Origin: a virus
Direction: 5' to 3' (one strand)
DNA length: 34,034 bases
IMG/VR virus record: IMGVR_UViG_3300021602_000015
Span: 1 to 34,034 of that record
Within the stretch, counting starts at the first letter, position 1, and every line of letters begins with the position of its first letter. Of the stretch, positions 19,514 to 27,273 are shown in pieces. The notes below the pieces were generated by a model. The model did no database searches. It saw only the letters and a program-made list of their open reading frames with translations, and had not been told where the DNA came from. A program made the translations under genes and the position numbers.

Positions 19514-20186
19514 TATACACCTCTTTCTCGGGTATTCCGTTAAATATGCTAATGCCGGATTTCTTAGCATAATACATCGCACAATCGGCCTGGGACATAA
19601 GTGTCGAATAATCTTCGCCGTGAATCGGGTAAGTAGTAACGCCAATACTAACACCAACATTTAAGTTGATCCCATCAATCTGCATAGATTCTTCGACATG
19701 TTTTATCAGATCGATATATTCTATATCGGATAATTCTCCGTTAATTAATGCAACAAATTCGTCGCCACCCAGTCTTGCTGCAATGTCGGTAGGCCTCAAT
19801 GAATGTAGAAATCGTGTAGCAATAATTTTTAATACTTCGTCGCCCATGCGGTGTCCGTAGGTATCATTTATGCTTTTGAATTTGCATAAATCCATTAACA
19901 CTAGTTGAAATTTATCTCCTCGCTTAATAAATTTCTTAAATTCCTTATTAAAGGAACTTCGATTGAATAACCTTGTGAGTGAGTCATATCTTGCATGAGT
20001 AACTATTTCGGACCACTCGAAATATTGCAAGACAATGGGGGTGAATACTAAACATGCTACCACAGCTTCGAGTAGATGTTCGAAAATATATGGTAGTAAG
20101 ACTAGTCCGTGTGTGATATGGACGATAGAAATACATCCGATGAATGCCAGCCATAATACTATGGCATGAATGATATTAGCTCTCAT
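19500..20186 (-). CDS. membrane-anchored GGDEF diguanylate cyclase
   Basis: 228 aa. Two hydrophobic segments (about 8-24 and 36-54) precede the catalytic domain: YDSLTRLFNRSSF (67-79), MDLCKFKSINDTYGHRMGDE (98-117), RPTD (131-134, the product-inhibition RxxD site), then RLGGDEF with GGDEF at 140-144, and VGVSIGVTTYPIHG. Metal Asp99 and Glu143 are present; the usual second Asp of the DxD is Cys101. The enzyme should make cyclic di-GMP from GTP at the inner membrane. The ATG is four bases after a late promoter AATAAATA. Confidence 0.92.
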   Translation of the reverse strand: MRANIIHAIVLWLAFIGCISIVHITHGLVLLPYIFEHLLEAVVACLVFTPIVLQYFEWSEIVTHARYDSLTRLFNRSSFNKEFKKFIKRGDKFQLVLMDLCKFKSINDTYGHRMGDEVLKIIATRFLHSLRPTDIAARLGGDEFVALINGELSDIEYIDLIKHVEESMQIDGINLNVGVSIGVTTYPIHGEDYSTLMSQADCAMYYAKKSGISIFNGIPEKEVYSADT

Positions 20187-20190
20187 TTAA

Positions 20191-20198
20191 TATTTATT
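20191..20198 (-). promoter_or_regulatory. late-type promoter AATAAATA (GGDEF gene)
   Basis: Four bases before ATG 20186. Confidence 0.55.
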
Positions 20199-20401
20199 TA
20201 ACGACCAATAATTTTAACACGAGATAGGTGTGCTCGGGCACCCACCAATTCAATCTCTATCTGATCAAGTGCCTTTACAAAATGCCCACGCATATGTTTT
20301 TCGTGTGTTAGCTTTCTAACTTGATTGCCTAACGACTTAACGGAATCCAATGCTTCTTGCGTTAATCGAAATACTTCCTCTGCCTTTTCGAGTTCAGTCA
20401 T
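20198..20401 (-). CDS. hypothetical helical protein (67 aa)
   Basis: MTELEKAEEVFRLTQEALDS from ATG 20401; coiled-coil-like. The start overlaps the previous stop by eight bases. A longer reading from 20443 is less likely. Its stop region contains the late promoter of the GGDEF gene. Confidence 0.72.
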   Translation of the reverse strand: MTELEKAEEVFRLTQEALDSVKSLGNQVRKLTHEKHMRGHFVKALDQIEIELVGARAHLSRVKIIGR

Positions 20402-20579
20402 TTTGAAATTCTCTATCTCTTGCTTGATCAGCAAGCCAGTCACTATATGCAGCCCAACGTTCTGGGATTGGATTACCGCCTACATCGTAACGTCCGCTGG
20501 CAGAAATATTCCCTCTTGCATCGTAATATTCGTCATCATATTCGTCATCAAGCTCTAAAGCTTCAATTTGTTTTCTCAT
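20394..20579 (-). CDS. small acidic protein (61 aa)
   Basis: MRKQIEALELDDEYDDEYYD, then GRYDVGGNPIPERWAAYSDW. Short D/E/Y-rich stretch. No known domain. CAGGAG is upstream of ATG 20579. Confidence 0.72.
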   Translation of the reverse strand: MRKQIEALELDDEYDDEYYDARGNISASGRYDVGGNPIPERWAAYSDWLADQARDREFQND

Positions 20580-20596
20580 ATTGACTCCTGTAAAGT

Positions 20597-21115
20597 TTAT
20601 TCTTCAGCTAACTTAGGCACTCCAGTAGGTACCGGGTCGACATACGGCTCAGACTCTGCGTGTCTTTCGCGATGATGCCTTTCGCATAATGTCTTAGTCC
20701 AACCGTCGCTGCGTGGCTCACCCGGTGCACCGCACATTTCACATACTCGGAAAGACATAGATTCGGCAAAATCTATATAATTATGCACTTCGTCTGATGC
20801 ACCATTGACATAAAATCGCAACCCACCAAACTTTTCTTTGACTTGCATAATAGTGGGGAGATCTTCTAATGCATCTGCTACTTCCTTTTCGAGTTTAGGA
20901 ATGTATTCGGGATCACCCGAAGGAGTTGGACACTCTAATGCAAATTTTAGTCGTCTCTTAGCACTTTCTACCCTGTGTGATATTAAACTACATAAGGTAT
21001 CAATTATGCCTGTCCATCCTATCTCTACGCCGAAATAATCGACATTAGCTTTTTCGTATAGGTCGGGCCAGCGTTTGGCTAAATCTTCGAAGTGTTGATC
21101 AATATCTGGAGTCAT
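20597..21115 (-). CDS. conserved phage/bacterial protein with 'QVKEKFGGLRFYV' and zinc-ribbon tail
   Basis: 172 aa. TIMQVKEKFGGLRFYVNGAS (about 108-127) and RVCEMCGAPGEPRSDGWTKT with LCERHH (about 143-166): a familiar phage/prophage hypothetical family with a C-terminal Cys4/His cluster. Function unknown. ATG 21115 follows a TAGACT-17-TAAAAT promoter by six bases, so leaderless. Confidence 0.85.
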   Translation of the reverse strand: MTPDIDQHFEDLAKRWPDLYEKANVDYFGVEIGWTGIIDTLCSLISHRVESAKRRLKFALECPTPSGDPEYIPKLEKEVADALEDLPTIMQVKEKFGGLRFYVNGASDEVHNYIDFAESMSFRVCEMCGAPGEPRSDGWTKTLCERHHRERHAESEPYVDPVPTGVPKLAEE

Positions 21116-21121
21116 ATTATT

Positions 21122-21150
21122 ATTTTAATGCCTTTTTATGTAACAGTCTA
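21122..21150 (-). promoter_or_regulatory. promoter TAGACT-17-TAAAAT
   Basis: Six bases before ATG 21115. Confidence 0.65.
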
Positions 21151-21242
21151 TACCTTCATACGCTTATATGCGCGAATTTTGTGCGCGATTTTGGTGCAGG
21201 TTTCCTATTTTAAAATCTAAATCTCAAATTTAAATCTGAGAT

Positions 21243-21485
21243 TCAAATCTCGGATTCATAATCGCCGAGCCTACTTTCATTACAATGCAGACGACTTATT
21301 CTCTCTGCTGTTGCTGCAAGGCGAACGAATAGTAGCTCGTATTTTGATAAGGATACAATATATCCTAATTTATTCTCTATATTATTTTTAACAATTGATT
21401 CTATCTTCATGTTTGCTCTGCTAAGAAAGCTGTGTAATTCTTTTTCTTGGTCGTGTGTTATGTCTATTCTATATTTATTTCTCAT
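21243..21485 (-). CDS. hypothetical protein (80 aa)
   Basis: MRNKYRIDITHDQEKELHSF; helical, ending RLGDYESEI. ATGA overlap with the previous gene. Last gene of the D,D-peptidase operon. Unknown function. Confidence 0.75.
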   Translation of the reverse strand: MRNKYRIDITHDQEKELHSFLSRANMKIESIVKNNIENKLGYIVSLSKYELLFVRLAATAERISRLHCNESRLGDYESEI

Positions 21486-21835
21486 CGTAACTGGATTCCT
21501 TTTAGTTTTTCAGCCAGCACGTTAGGGTCTGTTAAGTCTTCACTACCAGTATGTACCGTAATCTTAATCGTATGCTGATCATTTATTCGTTTTTCTTCTG
21601 CTAATTCTTCTTCGGTACGTTCACGTCGAATCTTTACAGTCTTCATACCTAATCGGAATGTCAGTGCAGATTCCGGATCCATATCTATAATAGTCTGCCT
21701 ATTTGATGTCCGTAAATTTTCAGTGTCGACTGGATGAATTTCTTCTACCACACTGTATTCGTCGTCATCCAATCTTCCTAAGATTCTACGGAATTTAGTT
21801 TCTTCTTCAGCATCTATTGTAAATGTATATTTCAT
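21482..21835 (-). CDS. hypothetical protein (117 aa)
   Basis: MKYTFTIDAEEETKFRRILG; a two-strand, charged protein with a long Glu/Arg-rich middle (RRERTEEELAEEKRINDQH). Unknown family. ATGA overlaps on both sides. Confidence 0.77.
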   Translation of the reverse strand: MKYTFTIDAEEETKFRRILGRLDDDEYSVVEEIHPVDTENLRTSNRQTIIDMDPESALTFRLGMKTVKIRRERTEEELAEEKRINDQHTIKITVHTGSEDLTDPNVLAEKLKGIQLR

Positions 21836-22071
21836 GTTATTTCCTGTTCGTTATTAACTATGCCCATTATAGGACAAGACAATTTTAGTGCAACCAAGTC
21901 ATTCCTGGTTGCTTTTATCGAATACATTGCTGTCAGTATTCCTTCACCGGGGTGATCGTGCCCTGGCAAAAGATCGTAAGATATTGCCTTGTGAATTATA
22001 TCATTAGCAATCAAATATTCCTCTAGCACTGTCAAATCTTCAAATTTTATTCTAACAAATGATCCACTCAT
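21832..22071 (-). CDS. hypothetical protein (79 aa)
   Basis: MSGSFVRIKFEDLTVLEEYL, PGHDHPGEGILTAMYSIKAT. ATGA overlap with its neighbours. No known domain. Confidence 0.75.
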   Translation of the reverse strand: MSGSFVRIKFEDLTVLEEYLIANDIIHKAISYDLLPGHDHPGEGILTAMYSIKATRNDLVALKLSCPIMGIVNNEQEIT

Positions 22072-22286
22072 ACCATGTGATCCCTGAAAGTTCCTGCGGG
22101 GTATTTTAATTTAAGAAGTATTTCTAATTCCTCATCTTCCACACAAAATACAAACTGTGTAAGTGGCCCTACTCCTCTGGGATCTATTTCTATTTTTCTA
22201 AATATAGGCACTCCTACCTCTTCTTTTAACCATTTTTCTTTCATCTGCGCTATTGACGAGATGCATGTATAAGACATAATTCGCAT
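22068..22286 (-). CDS. hypothetical protein (72 aa)
   Basis: MRIMSYTCISSIAQMKEKWL, ending RDHMV. The start shares a base with the TAA of the D,D-peptidase gene (TAATG). Unknown function. Confidence 0.72.
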   Translation of the reverse strand: MRIMSYTCISSIAQMKEKWLKEEVGVPIFRKIEIDPRGVGPLTQFVFCVEDEELEILLKLKYPAGTFRDHMV

Positions 22287-23047
22287 TATACACCCTTTAT
22301 TAGCTGTAGCATATCGGGAATTCTAGTATGCGAATTCTTACTTCCTAACAATACATATATTCGTTTTCCTACATCAGAATTTAATATCATCACAAGACAG
22401 CCGCCCGCTGGATTAGTAAATCCAGTTTTAGAAAGATGTATATCGAAACTCGATGTCAACGGATTTGTATTGTGCAGTTTAATCAATCTCTTACTTGTCC
22501 GTATTTCGGCATTAGGTCGACCCGATATTTCACTAATTGTGTTATTTAACGTAGCTACCATTAACAATTTCAATAAATCATGTGCTGTGCTAACATTACC
22601 TTTATCTAATCCGGTGGGTTCTTGATATCGTGTGCTTGTCATCCCTAACTCTGCTGCCTTATCATTCATTCTCTCTACACAAGATGGCAAGTTGATACAT
22701 AATATCTGTGCTGCGAAATTATCCGATCTAACAAGTGCCAGGGTCAATAATTCACGTCTGGACAGGTTATGTGTTGTCCTCGGTATACTACTTTGTACTT
22801 GCCGCTTATTGGGTATAGATAAATCTTCAGTCAAGTCTTGTTCGGACGAAAGAAGCGCCACCATTAATTTACTGATACTTGCTATAGGACGTATTGTATC
22901 GCCGTCTTGTTCTTTTAATATTGTACCATCCTCCGTAGCCACAATATAACTTTTCGAACTAAAGGGTATTACTCGATGATTACCTTTGGCTTCGGCAGTG
23001 CTTATTAAGAGCACAGATGCACATATAGCTAGAATAAGAGTCTTCAT
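22286..23047 (-). CDS. exported D-alanyl-D-alanine carboxypeptidase/endopeptidase (S11-type PBP)
   Basis: 253 aa. Signal peptide MKTLILAICASVLLISTAEA, then the penicillin-binding motifs SISK (57-60, nucleophile Ser57), SDN (108-110) and KTG (207-209), with PASISKLM-like context and NPAGG. Shorter than typical cellular enzymes (PbpG-like size); no C-terminal anchor. It would trim or cut stem-peptide crosslinks in the periplasm. ATG six bases after TATAAT of a perfect promoter (23054-23082); leader of a five-gene operon. Rare in phages. Confidence 0.92.
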   Translation of the reverse strand: MKTLILAICASVLLISTAEAKGNHRVIPFSSKSYIVATEDGTILKEQDGDTIRPIASISKLMVALLSSEQDLTEDLSIPNKRQVQSSIPRTTHNLSRRELLTLALVRSDNFAAQILCINLPSCVERMNDKAAELGMTSTRYQEPTGLDKGNVSTAHDLLKLLMVATLNNTISEISGRPNAEIRTSKRLIKLHNTNPLTSSFDIHLSKTGFTNPAGGCLVMILNSDVGKRIYVLLGSKNSHTRIPDMLQLIKGV

Positions 23048-23053
23048 CTCTTT

Positions 23054-23082
23054 ATTATACTATATATGTTGTTTAATGTCAA
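23054..23082 (-). promoter_or_regulatory. perfect sigma70 promoter TTGACA-17-TATAAT (D,D-peptidase operon)
   Basis: The -10 ends six bases before ATG 23047. Confidence 0.88.
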
Positions 23083-23462
23083 CCTGTGTTTAGGCCTACT
23101 GCCGGTGCTGTCCATAATGGTCCTACAGAGGTTGGGCCGTATGTTACGACAGGGAAAGATATGGTACTACCATCATTTATTTGGAAACTAATGCGGCCTC
23201 CTCGATCAGTAATATCTAACAGATTATCTGTCACCTTAACCATACAGGTACCTATCGTATCGTCTACAGGAATAAATTGTCGGGTTTCAAATATCACACT
23301 TGCACGATTTTCGGGATACCAATTAAAGGAAACAATATTACTTAATTCGGATCCTACTACTTTAAAATAACTAGGAACTCCACTTGTTATAACTATGGCT
23401 ACTAAGCCGGAACCTGCAAATGGGCTGGTCGGTAATGCTTGAACTTCATCTATGGTTGTCAT
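23079..23462 (-). CDS. hypothetical protein (127 aa)
   Basis: MTTIDEVQALPTSPFAGSGL; beta-rich with Ser/Thr/Gly content (RQFIPVDDTIGTCMVKVTDN, GRISFQINDGST), perhaps a small virion or fibre-like decoration. ATG 23462 lies four bases after the late promoter GATAAATA, with no SD in between, so a late, leaderless mRNA is likely. Family not recognised. Confidence 0.75.
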   Translation of the reverse strand: MTTIDEVQALPTSPFAGSGLVAIVITSGVPSYFKVVGSELSNIVSFNWYPENRASVIFETRQFIPVDDTIGTCMVKVTDNLLDITDRGGRISFQINDGSTISFPVVTYGPTSVGPLWTAPAVGLNTG

Positions 23463-23466
23463 CCAC

Positions 23467-23474
23467 TATTTATC
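23467..23474 (-). promoter_or_regulatory. late-type promoter GATAAATA
   Basis: Four bases before ATG 23462. Confidence 0.62.
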
Positions 23475-23732
23475 TTATCGCCGATACTTATTTTTAAGGT
23501 CGTTAGAAATATAGGATATTCTCATATGCTCTGCAAAATATGAATCGCGTAATTTTATAATAGATGCATATGAAGAATTAATTTTACCCCACACTGTCGC
23601 CTGGCCGCTTTCTATATCAGTAAAAAGATGTACAATTTCAAACTCATCCTTATCTAATGCATGAACTTTTTCTAGTAAAATAGACCCGCCGTTTACATCA
23701 GACAAGAATTCTACTAATATCAGTTCGTTCAT
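23475..23732 (-). CDS. hypothetical protein (85 aa)
   Basis: MNELILVEFLSDVNGGSILL, ending SNDLKNKYRR. ATGA overlap with the preceding gene. Small alpha/beta protein, unknown function. Confidence 0.72.
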   Translation of the reverse strand: MNELILVEFLSDVNGGSILLEKVHALDKDEFEIVHLFTDIESGQATVWGKINSSYASIIKLRDSYFAEHMRISYISNDLKNKYRR

Positions 23733-24019
23733 ACATTAACTGATTTCTTAAATGTAATTTGTATCAGTAAAGGTTTCGGTTTAGTACAATAAGGTTTATA
23801 CAATTCTTCTTCCACATAGAAAGATTCTACGCCCAACACTTCTATAGCACTGGAGCACGTTATTTCTTTATTAAGATGGATATTGAGATATACATGATCA
23901 GCATCTATTTCTTTATCCACAGAGTTAATTGCATCTTCGGCTGATATAAAATAATCAGGCGGAAAACTTTCTATAACCAGAATAAAAATAACCAGAATAC
24001 TTACAATTAAATATTTCAC
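23729..24019 (-). CDS. small exported or membrane-anchored protein (96 aa), GTG start
   Basis: GTG 24019 (reading MKYLIVSILVIFILVIESFP) sits six bases after AAGGA; the ATG at 24025 is directly adjacent to that SD. A strong N-terminal hydrophobic helix is followed by a 'HLNKEITCSS...KPYC' region with two Cys. Promoter TTGATT-17-TATAAT at 24043-24071. Unknown function. Confidence 0.72.
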   Translation of the reverse strand: MKYLIVSILVIFILVIESFPPDYFISAEDAINSVDKEIDADHVYLNIHLNKEITCSSAIEVLGVESFYVEEELYKPYCTKPKPLLIQITFKKSVNV

Positions 24020-24042
24020 CGACATTCCTTGATATTGAACAT

Positions 24043-24071
24043 ATTATAGTATATAATATTATTTTAATCAA
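24043..24071 (-). promoter_or_regulatory. promoter TTGATT-17-TATAAT
   Basis: Drives 24019 and 23732 genes. Confidence 0.7.
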
Positions 24072-24080
24072 CAGAAGTAA

Positions 24081-24088
24081 GATAAATA
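24081..24088 (+). promoter_or_regulatory. late-type promoter GATAAATA (glycosyltransferase-like)
   Basis: 23 bases before ATG 24112. Confidence 0.58.
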
Positions 24089-24111
24089 AGTGCATACTTA
24101 ACGGAACTCAG

Positions 24112-25179
24112 ATGAGACAGAATGTATATATAATTTATGATAAGCAGACAGAATATGTTTGTGACAAGATTTGCGAAAAATTAGAAGTAGATGGTAAATT
24201 CATGTCTGAAAATTCCGAATTAACGACCGAACTTTTAGTATCGATAGCAAAAAATTGTAGCAGCAGATACTTCTATATTATTAAAACAGATAAAGAGCTT
24301 ATATTCGATAAATTTGATTTTTCGTATGTACCTAAGGTCATAAAATGGGACAGAAATTATATTCATGTATGGAATAACGATACATCTGTGAGATTATATG
24401 ATTCTGTCGAAGTATTAGACGAACCCGAAATATTTAACGACACTGCACTAAAGAATGGTACAATTAAGATTAAAAATATTGCCGATAAGATATACACATA
24501 TCCGTATTTTGATATAATATTTTTAAGTTATGACGAAGAGTATAGCGATGCAAACTATAAGAAGTTACTAGACAGATTTCCTAGGGCAAAAAGATTACAT
24601 GGCGTAAAAGGTATTCTAAAGGCTCATAAGATGGCAGCTCGTTTAGCGGAAACTGATATGTTTTATATTGTCGATGCCGATGCTGAGATTGTACCTACAT
24701 TCGATTTTTCATACCAACCACAGTCACTTGATAGACAATCTGTGCATGTTTGGCATTCGAGTAACCCTGTTAATGATTTAGAATATGGATATGGCGGTGT
24801 AAAATTATTTCCCACCCTTGCATTAATAAGATATATTGGTTCACCTATAGATTTCACAACCACCGTATCTAATAGTCTTGTTGTTAAAGAAGAAGTTAGC
24901 AATATAACAAAATTTAACACTGATCCTTTCTCGGCCTGGAGAAGTGGTTTTAGAGAGTGCGTAAAATTAGCATCTAAGATAATACCTAATCATAATAATG
25001 AAGAAACGGAACACAGATTAGACACATGGTGTACGAAGGGTGGTGATAGAGAATTTGGAGAATTTACCATAATGGGCGCTTTAGATGGTGCTGCCTATGG
25101 TAAACAATTTAGTAATCAGCCCAGTAAGATTAGGATGATAAACGACTTTGAATGGTTAGAAGAAAGATTTAGTGCTTAA
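24112..25179 (+). CDS. glycosyltransferase-like phage protein (GT2-type fold)
   Basis: 355 aa. The second half has DIIFLSYDEEYSDANYKKLL, RFPRAKRLHGVKGILKAHKM, FYIVDADAEI (DxD-like metal site), HVWHSSNPVNDLEYGYGGVK and a late AWRSGFRECVKLASK. This is the 'YDExxADxNY...HGVKGIxxAH...DADxEI' phage family annotated as glycosyltransferase-like in T4-related phages; the acceptor is unknown. The first ~115 residues look like a half repeat (KLIFDKFDFSYVP and FDFSYQPQSLDR). Late promoter GATAAATA at 24081; converges with the next gene by four bases. Confidence 0.82.
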   Translation: MRQNVYIIYDKQTEYVCDKICEKLEVDGKFMSENSELTTELLVSIAKNCSSRYFYIIKTDKELIFDKFDFSYVPKVIKWDRNYIHVWNNDTSVRLYDSVEVLDEPEIFNDTALKNGTIKIKNIADKIYTYPYFDIIFLSYDEEYSDANYKKLLDRFPRAKRLHGVKGILKAHKMAARLAETDMFYIVDADAEIVPTFDFSYQPQSLDRQSVHVWHSSNPVNDLEYGYGGVKLFPTLALIRYIGSPIDFTTTVSNSLVVKEEVSNITKFNTDPFSAWRSGFRECVKLASKIIPNHNNEETEHRLDTWCTKGGDREFGEFTIMGALDGAAYGKQFSNQPSKIRMINDFEWLEERFSA

Positions 25180-25511
25180 CAGTAACTACCTAAGTACCTT
25201 TCTACTGTAGTATTAATATCGTCTTCTAACTTATCTGCCTTTATAAAGATTTCTATATCTTTCATTTGTTTAAAGGGATGATCTAGCATATTGCATAATG
25301 CAGATTTATCTATCAGGACAGAATTAAGTAAATCCTCTCCTGTCAATTCTACTATATTTCCATCTGTATAGAGTACAAGAATCTGATCTATATATTCTAA
25401 TGGAATTTCTTTAGCATCTATCTCCCTGACTATACGATCGAATACAGATGGTTTACTTGTTCTACTAATAGCCTTATTAATACTAAAGCTTGTCACTGTT
25501 TTCTTTGCCAT
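25176..25511 (-). CDS. hypothetical phage protein (111 aa)
   Basis: MAKKTVTSFSINKAISRTSK with a basic N-terminus and a helical rest (IDQILVLYTDGNIVELTGED). GGGAG SD, late promoter TATAAATA at 25530-25537. T4-like virion-module hypotheticals have similar size; no certain match. Convergent with the glycosyltransferase-like gene. Confidence 0.75.
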   Translation of the reverse strand: MAKKTVTSFSINKAISRTSKPSVFDRIVREIDAKEIPLEYIDQILVLYTDGNIVELTGEDLLNSVLIDKSALCNMLDHPFKQMKDIEIFIKADKLEDDINTTVERYLGSYC

Positions 25512-25529
25512 ATTATCTCCCGTATAGTA

Positions 25530-25537
25530 TATTTATA
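25530..25537 (-). promoter_or_regulatory. T4-type late promoter TATAAATA
   Basis: Upstream of the gene at 25176, which has a GGGAG SD. Confidence 0.7.
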
Positions 25538-25565
25538 CAAAAATAGGTCGAATGATCGACCTATT
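25537..25565 (-). terminator. intrinsic terminator after gene 25585
   Basis: AATAGGTCGA-TCAT-TCGACCTATT then TTTG. Confidence 0.82.
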
Positions 25566-25584
25566 ACTTGATGGGATAATATTA

Positions 25585-26310
25585 TTATCTAGCAGCATCT
25601 CTCTTTAATTTTGCCGCAACTTTGGTGCTAATTGCAGAATCCACCTTATCTACTTTGGCCGCTGCTGCTTTAGCTCTGTCACGTTCTCTACGCTTAACCT
25701 TTTGTTCTTCTAGCTTTACAGCCTTTACATCTACCGGTAAAGCTGGTCTTCCTTTGCCTGGTCGAGAGCTAGGGTCAAGTGAGTAAGCCTCTTCCCGCTT
25801 TGCTGCTGCGTCTTTCTCCAGTAATTCTGCCTGAAGAAGCAGACCTTTAGCAATTGCTGATGTATCCATACCTGGAACTGCCGGCATTGTAGGAAGTACA
25901 ACAGGCTCAACTACTTGCTGGCCTGCTTGTTTGGCCATATATTCATCGACCTTCTTATCAATTGTTGCATTAATAAGGGCTAAAGGAACCATATGACCAG
26001 GTAAAGGTATCATTGTGATATTAGATACAGGCTCCTTCCTTAAGAATCCACGTTGATGCAATGCAGTTAAACAATTCTGCCCGTCTGGGAATGTTCTTCG
26101 ATTCAGAACTTCATAAAACTCATTTGTTTCAGCTGCTTCCTTGCTGTTAGCACACTGTATCATGTAATCATGATAACTATCGGGAATACGCTCTGTTTCC
26201 ACAATTAAACAATTAGATTCGTCGTTTGGTAGTTTTCTAAATACAACTGCAACTCGCACACCTGTATTATTCAATGTCCCTACATGCTTTTTTAAATTTT
26301 CCAATCCCAT
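25585..26310 (-). CDS. conserved T4-like phage protein (241 aa)
   Basis: MGLENLKKHVGTLNNTGVRV, AVVFRKLPNDESNCLIVETE, QNCLTALHQRGFLRKEPVSN. A lysine/arginine/alanine coiled tail follows (KVKRRERDRAKAAAAKVDK). I recognise this as a hypothetical family of large T4-like phages. The N-terminal half looks globular, the C-terminus disordered. Terminator 25537-25565 follows. Confidence 0.83.
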   Translation of the reverse strand: MGLENLKKHVGTLNNTGVRVAVVFRKLPNDESNCLIVETERIPDSYHDYMIQCANSKEAAETNEFYEVLNRRTFPDGQNCLTALHQRGFLRKEPVSNITMIPLPGHMVPLALINATIDKKVDEYMAKQAGQQVVEPVVLPTMPAVPGMDTSAIAKGLLLQAELLEKDAAAKREEAYSLDPSSRPGKGRPALPVDVKAVKLEEQKVKRRERDRAKAAAAKVDKVDSAISTKVAAKLKRDAAR

Positions 26311-26314
26311 TCTA

Positions 26315-26917
26315 TTACTCCTTTATTGCTTCCCAATTCTGAAAAGACTTTACTTTTTTACTGCATCGCTGATATATAGCAGATGTTCCTATTTTATAAA
26401 ATTCGGAAGCATCCTCTATTCTGTTAAATGTTCCGTCTGGCGTGATAATTTTGTAGACCTTTGTTTTCGGATTCTTAATACCCAGCTTACCGTTTGGCTT
26501 GCCCGCCTTAGCCCTGCTCATATTTGCCTTAGCATCCTCGGATTTTTTCCTACCAATAGATGACGCCGACAAGTTATGTTTATGTTCTTCTGTGAATTTA
26601 CGACTGGCACCTTTCGTGCCTTCTCCACCGTTAGTTAGATTAAGTAAAGATCCCTGCCCCAAATCTTTTCTTCCGAATTTTGCAATTAACTCTTCTTCGA
26701 GCAATAATGCAAGTTCTTCATCTAATCCAGAATAAATACCAATAATTGGCTTTATGTTGTTTTTCTTCATAAAGTTTAATCGTTGGGTAAAAGGGTGCAT
26801 ACCTTTTCTATAATTGTGTCGCCATACTCGATTTTTATTACCTTTGCCCGCATATATAGGTTCATTATTCCTCGAAGGATCGTAATATATGTATGCATAG
26901 AATAAATCAGGATTCAT
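26315..26917 (-). CDS. GIY-YIG homing-type endonuclease with NUMOD3 and NUMOD1-like repeats
   Basis: 200 aa. FYAYIYYDPSRNNEPIYAGK (residues 6-25, GIY-YIG variant) and later conserved Glu EEELIAKFG. Two helix motifs (RKFTEEHKHNLSASSIGR, KSEDAKANMSRAKAGKPN) are NUMOD3-like; the C-terminal TKVYKIITPDGTFNRIEDAS resembles NUMOD1/IENR DNA-binding modules. It sits between two T4-like conserved genes with gaps of 4 and 1 bases, as expected for a free-standing homing nuclease. Confidence 0.87.
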   Translation of the reverse strand: MNPDLFYAYIYYDPSRNNEPIYAGKGNKNRVWRHNYRKGMHPFTQRLNFMKKNNIKPIIGIYSGLDEELALLLEEELIAKFGRKDLGQGSLLNLTNGGEGTKGASRKFTEEHKHNLSASSIGRKKSEDAKANMSRAKAGKPNGKLGIKNPKTKVYKIITPDGTFNRIEDASEFYKIGTSAIYQRCSKKVKSFQNWEAIKE

Positions 26918-26918
26918 A

Positions 26919-27179
26919 TTATTTTGCTGCTTCTTTTTTCTTTTCTTCGTTCTCTACCCAGGCAAGAAAGCCTGTGAGCTTGTTAAATGCTGTACCTATA
27001 TCAGCCAACTCAACCGCCTGAAATGCTCCCCTTCGAGATGCCAAATCAATAATTCGGGCAAGTAGTTGAAGGTCGTTTACTGTTAGCTGCACCGGCTGCG
27101 GCTCTTTTTCGGGTAATTGTAATGAATCAGCGGGTAATCCCGACAGTGTTTTTTGTGATAATTTATCAGCATTTACCAT
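26919..27179 (-). CDS. conserved T4-like phage protein 'LTVNDLQLLARIIDLASRRGAF'
   Basis: 86 aa from ATG 27179, with GGAGA five bases upstream. LTVNDLQLLARIIDLASRRG and AFQAVELADIGTAFNKLTGF form a recognisable signature of T4-like phages (including marine ones), always hypothetical. Helical. Late promoter at 27224-27231 with a 9-bp perfect inverted repeat just downstream. Confidence 0.83.
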   Translation of the reverse strand: MVNADKLSQKTLSGLPADSLQLPEKEPQPVQLTVNDLQLLARIIDLASRRGAFQAVELADIGTAFNKLTGFLAWVENEEKKKEAAK

Positions 27180-27197
27180 TATTGTCTCCATAAAATT

Positions 27198-27223
27198 AAA
27201 TACATACTATTCTATATGTATTT
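27198..27223 (-). repeat. perfect 9-bp inverted repeat AAATACATA/TATGTATTT
   Basis: Eight-base loop. Lies directly downstream of the late promoter in the leader of the gene at 26919. Confidence 0.7.
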
Positions 27224-27231
27224 TATTTATC
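27224..27231 (-). promoter_or_regulatory. late-type promoter GATAAATA
   Basis: Upstream of the T4-like gene at 26919; a 9-bp inverted repeat adjoins it. Confidence 0.6.
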
Positions 27232-27273
27232 TATTCGTGCAAGAAAATGGTATTTTATTGGACGAAAAGTCAT

